Assembly (NCBI RefSeq): GCF_003086295.3 | Contig: NC_092053.1 | Location: 114,833,905 to 114,897,904 of the forward strand | Direction of reading: 5' to 3' | Source: Arachis hypogaea | Taxonomy: Eukaryota; Streptophyta; Magnoliopsida; Fabales; Fabaceae | Length of the DNA stretch: 64,000 nucleotides | In this document: positions 11,796-21,800 of the stretch, one piece after another | Numbering within the stretch: the first letter of the stretch is position 1 | Layout of the letters: every line of letters starts with the position of its first letter | The notes under the pieces: generated by a model | The model's input: only the letters and a program-made list of their open reading frames with translations | Told to the model about the DNA's origin: nothing | The model's database searches: none | Made by a program: the position numbers and the translations under genes

Positions 11796-11955
11796 AATTT
11801 TGATATACATGTAAAGTAGTTTTATACGTGCATCTAATTATGTAACACTGCGTTAGAAAAAATAATTACTTTTTTATGTTGATAGCATGAATAATTATTT
11901 AAAAAAATGGATGTGATTGGACGATTGTGTTATACTGTCAGTATATTAAAATTTA
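11796..11955. repeat. Small foldback repeat, copy 1
   Basis: About 160 bp beginning AATTTTGATATAC and ending GTATATTAAAATTT, i.e. imperfect inverted ends, with AATTATGTA and AATAATTATTTAAA inside. A diverged relative lies at about 29553-29720. It looks like a MITE family; target duplications were not resolved. Confidence 0.45.
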
Positions 11956-11964
11956 CAGACACAT

Positions 11965-12895
11965 CTAAGTATTATTGTCATCCAAGTTCAACCAAGTAGA
12001 TTCAACACTAACAAAAACCACTCTCACAAAAAGAGCGTGGTTATACGCACAGGTATTTATTATTGTCGTCGTCTTCTTCTTCCTCCTCCTCCTTCTCCTT
12101 CTTTTCCTCCTCCTTCTTCTTTTTCGCGTTACTTCTTCTTCGCGTGTTTTCTCCTCATCGTCATTCTTTTGTTGTTGTTGTTGTTGCATTTTTTTTCTTT
12201 TCTTCCTTCTCTCCTTAGTAATTTTGCAGTATTATGTGTTTTGAATTGTACAGAACAAGACCAAATGCACATTAATTCACTTAGAAATGAACCAAAAATT
12301 AAATTTCGAATGAATCGAAATTGCTTAATGATGATGATACACAAACAAACTCGTTTCAAAACAAGCACATACCAAGTGAACCTTATTTAAATCCAGAATG
12401 AACCGAAATGACTTAATGATTGCGTTCGAAAACAAGCACACAAACAAAATTGAATGATTATAAATTCACACAAAAATGAACCAAAATTACATCCAAAATG
12501 AACAGAAAATTAAATTTCGAATGAACCGAAATTACTTAATGATGACGATACACAAACAAACTCGTTTCAAAACAAGCACAGATCAAGTGCACCTTATTTA
12601 AATCCAGAATGAACTGAAATTACTTAATGATTGCGTTCGAAAACAAGCACACAAACAAAATTGAATCATAAACAAGAACACATCCAAATCCATCAAGTGA
12701 TTTTGCAGCATTATGCGTTTCTTCTTTATTTGATTTTTTCGTGTTTTTATTATTGTTAAAAGGGTAAAACAAGAAGAATTATGATAAGGAAAAACAAGAA
12801 GGAGAAGATGAACAAGACAAGAAGAAGAAGAACATGATGAGGAGTTTTCTATTCTTGTTTCTTTTTTTGTTTGATTTTTTTTCTTGGTTTTATTT
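11965..12895. repeat. Pyrimidine tract plus ~211 bp tandem repeat, left of the copia insertion
   Basis: At 12060-12200 the plus strand is almost all C/T (CTT/CTC triplets, then GTT repeats). From about 12250 a unit containing CACAAACAAACTCGTTTCAA recurs at 12342 and 12553, a period of 211 bp, with many copies of AATGAACCGAAATTACTTAA-like text. The same units resume at 17770-18150, so the copia element split one array. Open frames here encode only Lys/Arg or Leu/Phe runs and are not genes. Confidence 0.7.
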
Positions 12896-13325
12896 TGTGA
12901 AAAAATAGTAAAGCTAATTTTAGAAAATATATAAATAAATAACAACTAAATAAAATGAAAGGTAATAAACAATCTTAGTTTATAACCTTAGAATTTTAAT
13001 GGTTGAAAAAGAGAAGAATTATATACCTCTAATTAATGGATGGTTCATATTGAAGAGACTCACCTATAAATTGAGTTTTTCTTTAATTCATTTCAATCAA
13101 GTCATCCAAATAGAATAATATAATATTTCTTTGAGTAGTTTTCTCCTATATATGATAGAGAGAAGTGTGTTCTTCTTTTGTCAAGAGAGAGTGTTATTGT
13201 AGTCTCCTTGTGATAGAGAGAAGTTGTAATTCTCAAAGAAAGTTATTCAATTGTTTCCATATTTTATACAAATTTCTAATTTTTTATCTCTATATTTTGC
13301 TGTGTCATTTGTCTGGTACCTAACA
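12896..13325 (+). repeat. Copia 5' LTR (430 bp)
   Basis: Starts TGTGAAAAAATAG and ends GTACCTAACA (TG..CA borders). It is the same length as the 3' LTR, and the differences are single bases, mostly transitions. Confidence 0.92.
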
Positions 13326-13327
13326 GT

Positions 13328-13341
13328 GGTATTAGAGCCAA
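13328..13341 (+). other. Copia primer-binding site (initiator tRNA-Met type)
   Basis: GGTATTAGAGCCA follows the 5' LTR by two bases. It matches the usual plant copia primer site complementary to the 3' end of initiator tRNA-Met, with one C-to-T change. Confidence 0.85.
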
Positions 13342-13393
13342 AGGTCGCTGATTAATATATTTTTTTTTCCGCTGCGAGTTACCGTCTAAAAAA

Positions 13394-14257
13394 ATGGCAG
13401 CAAAATATGAAATTCCAAAATTCAGTGGGAGTAATTTTTCCATATGAAAATTGAAGATAAAAGCCATTATGAGAAAAGACAATTGCGTGACAGCAATTGA
13501 AGGTAGACCCACTGGAATTACAGATGAAAAATGGAAGGAGATGGACAACAATGCTGTTGCAAACTTACACTTGGCACTAGCTGATTCAGTTTTATCAAGT
13601 GTAGCAGAGAAAAAGACAGCAAAGGAAATTTGGGATGCTCTCACCAAATTATATGAAGTCAAGTCACTTCACAACAAGATATTCTTGAAGAGAAGACTTT
13701 ATACTCTTCGAATGAGTGAGTCCACATCGGCAACGGATTACATCAACAATCTAAATACGTTATTTTTCCAACTTTCATCGTTGGAATATACCATAGCGAA
13801 AAATGAACGTGCAGAGCTCTTACTTCAAAGTCTACTAGATTCATATGATCAACTTATCATTAACTTAACTAATAATATTTTGACTGAGTATCTTTCTTTT
13901 GATGACATGGCTGCTGCGGTTCTTGAAGAAGAATCTAGGCACAAGAATAAGGAAGATAGATTAGAAAGCTCAAAACAAGCAGAGGCTTTGTTGATGACAA
14001 GAGGGAGATCAATGGAGCGTGGTTTCAGTGGGAGTCAAAGTAGACCAAAGTCACAAAGTAAGAAGCAGGTCAAATGCTACAATTGTGGTAAGAGAGGGCA
14101 CTTCAAGAAAGATTGTTGGAATAAGAAGAGTATAGAGAAGGTTCCAGAAGGATCAAGTTCTCAAGGATGTGTTGCAAGTACCTCTGATGATGGAGAAATC
14201 CTGTATGGCGAAGCAACAATTGGTTCTAAAGGCAGTAAACAGCTTACTGATGTTTAG
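13394..14257 (+). pseudogene. Copia gag
   Basis: The reading frame opens at ATG 13394 (MAAKYEIPKFSG), but TGA at 13445-13447 stands where the family normally has Trp (TGG). After it the frame is open for about 270 codons. It includes the retrotrans-gag core (EIWDALTKLYE, LHNKIFLKRRLYTL) and a CCHC zinc knuckle, CYNCGKRGHFKKDC (about 14073-14114). The frame ends at TAG 14255-14257, again at a probable Trp codon just before the protease. Gag packages the element RNA; this copy would give only a short peptide without readthrough. Confidence 0.9.
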
Positions 14258-14815
14258 ATTGTTGATTCAGGAGCAACATGGCACATGACTCCTCATCGTG
14301 ATTGGTTTTGTACATATGAACCTGTCTTGGAAGGATCTGTGTTTATGGGAAACGATCATGCCTTAGAAATTGTTGGAATGGGTACTGTCAAAATAAAAAT
14401 GTTTGATGGTTCTATTCGTTCACTTCAAGGGGTAAGACACGTGAAAGGCTTGAAGAAGAATTTGTTGTCGATTGGGCAATTGGATGAACTTGGTTGTAAG
14501 ACCCATATTGAAGGTGGGATCTTAAAAGTTGTTAAATGAGCTCTTGTGGTAATAAAAGCAGAAAAGATTATAGCAAATCTATACATGTTTGTGGGAGATA
14601 CTTTGCAAGAGGCAGAGGCATCAGTTGCTTCAACAAGCCAAGAAGAAATGACGATGATATGACATTGCAAACTAGGCCACATGTCAGAAAGAGGCTTGAA
14701 GATTCTTGTAGAACGTAATCTCATTCCCGGGCTCAAATCGGTAAACTTACCGTTTTGTAAGCACTGTGTTACAAGCAAACAACATAGATTGACGTTTGGT
14801 AGATCAACTGCACAT
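14258..14815 (+). pseudogene. Copia protease and pre-integrase segment
   Basis: Aspartic protease motif IVDSGATWHM directly follows the TAG stop, then GVRHVKGLKKNLLSIGQL. A TGA at 14537-14539 interrupts the frame. The pre-integrase zinc-binding block WHCKLGHMSERGL and CKHCV follows in the same frame (14660-14770). A small frameshift near 14800-14815 moves the coding into the integrase frame. Confidence 0.85.
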
Positions 14816-15562
14816 ATTGGAGTTGATTCATTCTGATGTGTGGGAATCGCCGGAGATGTCCCTAGGAGGAGCAAAATATCTTGTATCATTTATTGATGAT
14901 TACTCTAGGAGGCTATGGGTGTACCCGATCAAGAAAAAGTCAGATGTGTTTGCGATGTTCAAAGAGTTCAAAGCAAAGTTAGAACTTGAATCTGGAAAGA
15001 AGATCAAGTGTTTAAGGACAGATAATGGAGGAGAATATGTTGATGGTGATTTTCTAACATTTTGCAAGCAAGCAGGTATTCAACGACAATTCACAATTGC
15101 ATATACGCCTCAGCAAAATGGTGTAGCAGAGCGAATGAATAGGAATCTCCTAGAAAGAGCACGAGCTATGTTGCAAACTGTAGGTTTAGCCAAGTCTTTT
15201 TGGGCAGAAGCTGTTAAAACCGCCTGTTATGTGATAAATCGGTCACCATCAACTGCAATTGGGTTAAAGACACCAATGGAGATGTGGCAAGGTAAGCCAC
15301 CTAATTATTCTTCTTTACATATATTTGGTTGTCCTGTGTACGTGATGTACAATTCCTAAGAAAGAACAAAGCTAGACCCAAAGTCTAGAAAATGTATATT
15401 CTGGGGTTATGCTGACGAAGTTAAGGGGTATCGCCTGTGGGATCCCACTGCCCGCAAGGTAGTTGTCAGTAGAGATGTGATATTTACAGAAGATGAATTG
15501 CAAAAAGAACAAGAAAATGACAGCACTGTTAAAGAGATAACCACTGTTTCAAATAGATGAAA
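14796..15562 (+). pseudogene. Copia integrase
   Basis: Core residues are visible: HSDVW (first D), LRTDNGGEY (second D) and QNGVAERMNR (E), followed by FWAEAVKTACYVINRSPS and FGCPVYV. TAA at 15357-15359 interrupts it. The frame then continues with SRKCIFWGYADEVKGYRLWD and VVVSRDVIF up to TGA near 15560. The integrase would insert the DNA copy into the genome. Confidence 0.88.
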
Positions 15563-17291
15563 AATGCAGAGAAGGTGATTTTTCTGAAGCAGAACCACAG
15601 CACGAAGAACAAGAAGCAGAGGCCAATGACATAGAAGTTCGTCGATCCACTCGACAAAGAAGAATACCATCATGACACTCAAATTATATTTTGACAAACC
15701 ATGATGCATATTGTCTTTTGACAGAAGATGGAGAACCAACAACTTTTATGGAGGCTATGCGCAATCCAGACGCTTCTATGTGGATGACAGCAATGCAAGA
15801 AGAAATTGAGGCATTACATAGGAACCATACCTGGAAACTTGTTGAACTTCCAGCAGGTCGGAAAGCCATTGGTAGCAAATGGGTTTACAAGATCAAACGA
15901 GATAGTAATGATCAGGTGGAACGATATCGTGCAAGATTGTTGTCAAGGGATATGCTCAGAAAGAAGGTATTGACTTTAATGAAATATTTTCTCCAGTGGT
16001 GAGACTAACTACTATTAGAGTAGTTTTGGCTATGTGTGCTGCATTTGATTTACATCTAGAGCAATTAGATGTAAAGACTGCTTTTCTTCATGGAGAACTT
16101 GAAGAAGAGATATATATGCTCCAACCAGAAGGTTTTTAAGAACAAGGAAAAGAAAACTTGGTTTGCAGGTTAACTAAATCTCTGTACGGTCTAAAGCAGG
16201 CGCCAAGGTGTTGGTACAAGAGATTTGATTCTTTCATTATTAGCCTTGGATACAACAGACTTAGTTCAGATCATTGTATTTATTACAAGAGGTCTGGTGA
16301 TAATGATTTCATCATTCTACTGTTGTATGTGGATGACATGTTGGTGGTAGGTCCCAACAAAGATCAAATCCAAGAATTGAAGGCACAGTTGGCTAGGGAG
16401 TTTGATATGAAAGACTTGGGACCAGCAAACAAGATTTTAGGGATGCAAATTCACCGAGACAAAAAAGATAGGAAGATTTGGCTATCGCAAAAGAATTATT
16501 TGAAGAAAATCTTGCAACGCTTCAATATGCAAGAATGTAAGCCAATTTCAACCCCACTTCCTATGAATTTCAAATTATCCTCAAGTATGTGCCCTAGTAG
16601 TGAAGTAGAGAGGATGGAAATGTCTCGAGTACTGTATGCATCAACAGTGGGAAGCCTTATGTATGCCATGATCTGTACAAGGCCAGATATTGCTCAAGCA
16701 GTTGCGGTGGTAAGTCGATTTATGGCAGATCCGAGTAAAGAGTATTGGAATGTTGTTAAGAGGATCTTGAGATACATCAAAGGGACCTCGAATGTTGCAT
16801 TATGTTTTGGAGGATCGGAATTCATTCTCAATGGATATGTCGACTCAGATTTTGCAGGTGATCTTGATAAACGAAAATCTATTACAGGATATGTGTTCAT
16901 GCTTGCAGGAGGATCTGTGAGCTGGCTATCTAAATTACAAACTGTTGTAGCTTTATCTACTACAGAAGCTGAATATATGGCAACTACACAAGCATGCAAG
17001 GAAGTTATTTGGATCCAAAGGTTGATAGAAAAACTCGGGCACAAACAACAGAAGATTTCTGTGTATTGTGACAGTCAGAGTGCCTTGCACATTGCAAGGA
17101 ATCATGCCTTTCATTCAAGAACAAAACACATTGGAGTACAATATCACTTTATTCAGGAAGTAGTAGAAGAAGGAAGTGTTGATATGCAGAAGATTCACAC
17201 GAAAGATAACCTAGCAGATGCCATGACAAAACCAATCAACACAGAAAAGTTTGAATGGTGTAGATCCTTATACGGCCTATGGAATACATGA
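15563..17291 (+). pseudogene. Copia reverse transcriptase and RNase H
   Basis: RT begins in the 15691-15940 frame (GSKWVYKIKRDSN). One base is missing near 15937 (the text expected to read ARLVVKGYAQK is shifted), after which the frame reads FNEIFSPVVRLTTIR. A TAA lies at 16137-16139. From 16158 a 377-codon frame is intact: LTKSLYGLKQAPRCWYKRF, the catalytic LLLYVDDMLVVG, SLMYAMICTRPDIA, then RNase H with YVDSDFAGDLD, LSTTEAEYMA and TKHIGVQYHFI. It ends at TGA 17289-17291, about 48 bp before the 3' LTR. Confidence 0.9.
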
Positions 17292-17325
17292 GCAACATGA
17301 ATTTTAAAAATTTATCAAAATTAGT

Positions 17326-17339
17326 TTTAAGTGGGAGAT
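17326..17339 (+). other. Copia polypurine tract
   Basis: TTAAGTGGGAGAT immediately precedes the 3' LTR. It is the expected plus-strand priming site and has the AAGTGGGAGAT form common in plant copia elements. Confidence 0.75.
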
Positions 17340-17769
17340 TGTGAAAAAATAGTAAAGCTAATTTTAGAAAATATATAAATAAATAATAACTAAATAAAAT
17401 GAAAGGTAATAAACAATCTTAGTTTATAACCTTAGAATTTTAATGGTTGAAAAAGAGAAGAATTATATACCTCTAATTAACGGATGGTTCATATTAAAGA
17501 GACTCACCTATAAATTGAGTTTTTCTTTAATTCATTTCAATCAAGTCATCAAGATAGAATAACATAATATTTCTTTGAGTAGTTTTCTCCTATATATGAT
17601 AGAGAGAAGTGTGTTCTCCTTTTGTCAAGAGAGGGTGTTATTGTAGTCTCCTTGTGATAGAGAGAAGTTGTAATTCTCAAAGAAAGTTATTCAATTGTTT
17701 CCATATTTTATACAAATTTCTAATTTTTCATCTCTATATTTTGCTGTGTCATTTGTCTGGTACCTAACA
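17340..17769 (+). repeat. Copia 3' LTR (430 bp)
   Basis: Direct repeat of 12896-13325 with TG..CA borders. By eye about nine substitutions and no length difference. Confidence 0.92.
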
Positions 17770-18150
17770 TATTCCTCTCAAGAGAGGATATGAGGAAGAA
17801 GAGTTTCGAATTGTAAAGAACAACAAGACTAAATGCACCTTAATTCACTCAAAAATGAATCGAAATTACATCCAGAATGAATCGAAAATCAAATTCCAAA
17901 TGAACCAAAATTACTTAATGATGACAATACACAAACAAACTCGTTTCAAAACAAGCACAGACCAAGTGTACCTTATTTAAATCCAGAATGAACCGAAATT
18001 ACTTAATGATTGTGTTTGAAAACAAGTACACAAACAAAACTGAATGATCAGAAATTCACTCAAAACTAAAAATACATCCAGAATGAACCAAAAATCAAAT
18101 TCTAAATGAACCGAAATTATTTAATGATGACGATACACAAACATGTGATA
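17770..18150. repeat. Tandem repeat array, right of the copia insertion
   Basis: Resumes the AATGAACCGAAATTACTTAA and ACAAACTCGTTTCAAAACAA units seen at 12250-12700, with a copy anchored at 17932 and a partial one ending near 18143. Confidence 0.7.
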
Positions 18151-18884
18151 TGTGAACTAGAAGAAAGTATTAGCAAAATAGGCAACTTACATCTACAGAC
18201 CTTTTAAGTAATAAGCTAACCCTTTAAAACTTAAGTCACAACATGTGATTTCTAGTTGCATGATACTGCTAATTACGATTATATGAAACAATTCAAAAAA
18301 CAGAACAAGGAAAATGGGCAAGTTTGAATTTATTTGGAAATAAATAAAAGTAAAATAGGAGTCAATTTGATCTTTTTAAAATATACACAAGAACCAATTA
18401 TAAATGTACGCATATTACACATTTTTACTAGGCTAAGCAACCATAGTAACTACCAAAACTTTAAACAATTATACTAAATTTACATTATAATCGGCCACCA
18501 AAATAGAATATATATTAAAATATAAAATATACATTAAAAATAAATTAAACTATACGTATTTATACACAAATACACAATACCTGATTTTTGTGTGTAAATA
18601 GCATTTTTGAAATTTAAATTACGGAATTACCCCATGCAAGGCAAAAGATTACTAGAATAGTAGTTACTAAGGATCTATCCCAACAACTTTATATTGGGAT
18701 GAAATCATGAAAATACGTTTGCCTATCATAATGAGCAACCGAATGTTGGTATTTTACAAGAAACAAACCAACCATGACCTAAAATATGACCCAAAAAAAA
18801 CCATGACCTGATCTATTAATCTTGAGATACATTTTCTATACATTTTCTATACAATTTGGCTTCTAGTAAGCTTCACATGGATTA
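18151..18884. other. Intergenic DNA 3' of the CAT2-like gene
   Basis: AT-rich with no ORF of note. It includes a dispersed repeat at 18425-18610 and the 3' untranslated region of the minus-strand transporter gene (below 18885). Confidence 0.4.
18425..18610. repeat. Dispersed AT-rich repeat (relative at 28300-28455)
   Basis: Contains ATATATTAAAATATAAA, ATTAAAAATAAATTAAA and a GCATTTTTG-type end, shared with 28300-28455, where the text reads GTGGCTGATTTTAATATAC and ends near ACATTTTTATA. It looks like a dispersed non-coding mobile family; class not determined. Confidence 0.35.
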
Positions 18885-21800
18885 TTAAGCAAGACACGTG
18901 GTGGTGTGATAGTGATAAGTATCATCCACTTGCGTTGCTGGGACATAAACTGCATCTTTGAGGGAGCTGTGCGTTCTGCCATAGAATACATAAACAACTA
19001 GCCCTATTGCGAGCCATATTGAAACACGTGCCCATGTGTCAGATCTGGAAGAAACAAACAGCGACCATGAATCAAAATAATGGACCATGACTTATTTGTT
19101 TGTCCATCTGCTACTTAGTTTTTAGTTCAGATTCAGTAGAAGCACACTTCCGTTATTAAAACAAGGAACGACAGAGCTTAGTTGATGTATTGTTAAACAT
19201 GAGTGCGGCAATTAAAATCCCCACTTAATAAATATTGCCACTTTTCAAATTACTAGCATGCTATAATGAAATTTTCAGCATGCAGAATAATCTTTACATT
19301 TCTTTTTTAAGCACATAAAAGATTACCCAATAATGTAATACCAATAAAAATAAGGTGAAAACTCAGGTGCAATCGACTTCACGTGAAGTTGATAGCTGAG
19401 AACCGTTAGATGAAAATTTAGTCAAATCAATTAAATTATCTAACGACTCTCAATTATCAACTTCACATGAAGTCGACTGCACCTGAGTTTTCACCTAAAA
19501 ATAATAACAAGTCAACAGCAATGACAACAGTGAGAGGTTTTTTTTTTTTCAATATGCTACTCTCTAAAGTTATGCCACTATTTCTAAAACTTTTTACAAA
19601 AATGACACTTTTTTCAAACTATTTATTCAGAAGCCATCATTTTGCCAGTGACACTATGTATTTTATTTTTTGGTGCTGACTAGGAGACACCTAAGCAGAA
19701 CGTGTCTTCCATGTAGAGAACACTAAACAGGAAGCGCATCCAATAGCAAGTGCCTTCCACGGTGGCAAAACAATTGCATCTGAGTAAATAATTTGAAAAA
19801 TGTGGCCTTTTGGTAAAAAATTTTAGAAATAGTAGCATATCAGAGGAAAAAGCTGACGATTGCCACATAGACACTCCTAGTCGGATTTTTCTGCATTGCC
19901 AATACGAAAACAATGTAGATTTTCTTGAAAATCTGGATTTCTAGTCATTCAAAAGCCGCTAATGGGAAATCCTATTAGAATTGACGAATACTTACCCAAG
20001 ATTAACAAGTAGATAAGAATTGATGAGAATGCAAGCTATGGGAAGCAGTGGCACCAGTGGGCAAATGAAACCTGAAAATAGATTAAAAGAAGTGATCTTT
20101 TATACCCAAACCTAAAAGGAGATATATGGCAGTAGGAGGACAATAAAAATTAACTTCATATAAAAATATCAGCGTAAAGCTTGGTGTTATCGATACCCGA
20201 GTAACCACGGACAATCTATTCTATTCATAATTTGCAATTTTCTAATGTTATAGTAAATAGCGTGAAAACTAGTCACATTCGATAAAGACACATGCTCACA
20301 ATAACTGCATAACATTATTATCATAAGATTATAATGTTGGGCCATACCTCCAGTGTGTCCAAAGTTGTGTCTTGCAACATCTTGATCTATGCAGGTTAGG
20401 AAGACTAAACCAGACAAAAGAAGAGAGCCACCAACCCCACACAATCCAAAGCGAACCGAACTGGTAAAAGCAAACACAGAATGCTGAGAAGTGAGAACAT
20501 CAAGAAATATGTGAGGACAAGTCCACACAATCCAAATGCATACAAACTTCAATTAGCATCAAAATTTCAGAAAATTAGCTGCTCAGCTATTTTGATATCT
20601 AAACTTGAAAAATGAATGAATTAAAAATCTGCCAGTAAACCAACCTGAGAAGGGTTAAGTCCGAAGCAGCATATGTGAGGACAAGTATACCTAAGCATGT
20701 CAATGTTATTACCCACCCAACAACCTTTCGTCTATTACCCTCGTGTAAATCTGCACCCAAAAAGAATAAGGGCAAAAACAACATTGATTACAAATCTTGA
20801 GCAGCAAAATTTGCATTATGTATGAGAGGGAGATTGGTAATAGAGAAGAAAAGCATAACTCACAGCTGCCAATGGCAAGTTGCTTAGGAATAAGGGGATA
20901 CTCAATTGATACATCCTCTTTCACAAGTAAAGGTTTTCGGTTCCCAGAAGTACCAACTGCCTCCTTATCTTTCCAACCTGTCTCCAAGCAGCTCCAAATG
21001 TATCCACCTGCCCCTGAATCAATTGGTTCTTGGAGAAAAGGGCGCAACGGAACCTCATCTGGAGGGATATATCTTAGTATCAACACCGATATTGCCACCA
21101 TGGTGAATGCAAGAAGTGTGCCCACACTAACCTGCAAGAAAACAAGCCAAATACAGTTTAATACAACCGTACAAAGAACTAATATCCCTTTACATACAAT
21201 AATTAATGGCGGTATTAGACAATTCCACACAGGCAATAAAAACTGCTCCAAAATTTATTTTTATTAAAGAAAGGAACAAATTGAATAAAGGTTGTCTGGA
21301 CTAAAATGGAAGACAATGGCTTCATTGAATGGTTTTCATTCTTCTAGTCAAATTGTGTCTGACATCAAATAATATATGGAACAAAAAATCTATTCTGTAT
21401 ACCACAATAGCATAAGTTTTCAGATTGAGATGTTTTTTTTTTAATAATTTCCTAGCATATGATCCAATAATGGATCATGACTGTTGTGAAAGTAGACATA
21501 CCATCCCTGCCAATTGAGAGACTTCCATGGAAAATGCCAAAATTGCAGCAATAAGGCCAGTAGCAATTGTGCTCTTAACAGGAACCTGACTGTGCTTATT
21601 TATGTCCGAAAAAAATGGTGGTAGCAGCCCATCCCTTGCCATAGCCATCAAGATTCTTGGCTGAGAAGCATTAAACAAAGCATATATAAATAATTAAATA
21701 GTTTTCCTGAAAACAAGACTATGATAAAAGCAGGGTAAAGACTGATACCTACATCTAGCAATCATAGAATAAAGCCGAAACTAGCATGAAAATAAATACA

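Larger units (their letters stand above)
12896..17769 (+). mobile_element. Complete Ty1/copia LTR retrotransposon (4874 bp), inactivated
   Basis: Order is LTR, primer-binding site, gag, protease, integrase, reverse transcriptase, RNase H, polypurine tract, LTR. The integrase-before-RT order makes it copia. The LTRs are 430 bp each and differ at about nine positions by eye (about 2%). The likely 5 bp target duplication is TATTT (12891-12895) against TATTC (17770-17774), one mismatch. The coding region has several nonsense changes and frameshifts, so it cannot be autonomous. It sits inside the 211 bp repeat array. Confidence 0.92.

Noticed and set aside
11965..12390. Lys/Arg-rich and Phe/Leu-rich frames
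   Set aside because: Products of the CTT/CTC pyrimidine tract; low complexity on both strands.
12250..18150. Regularly spaced repeats as a CRISPR-like array
   Set aside because: The unit is about 211 bp, spacing is irregular, the setting is a plant genome with introns, and a retroelement splits the array.
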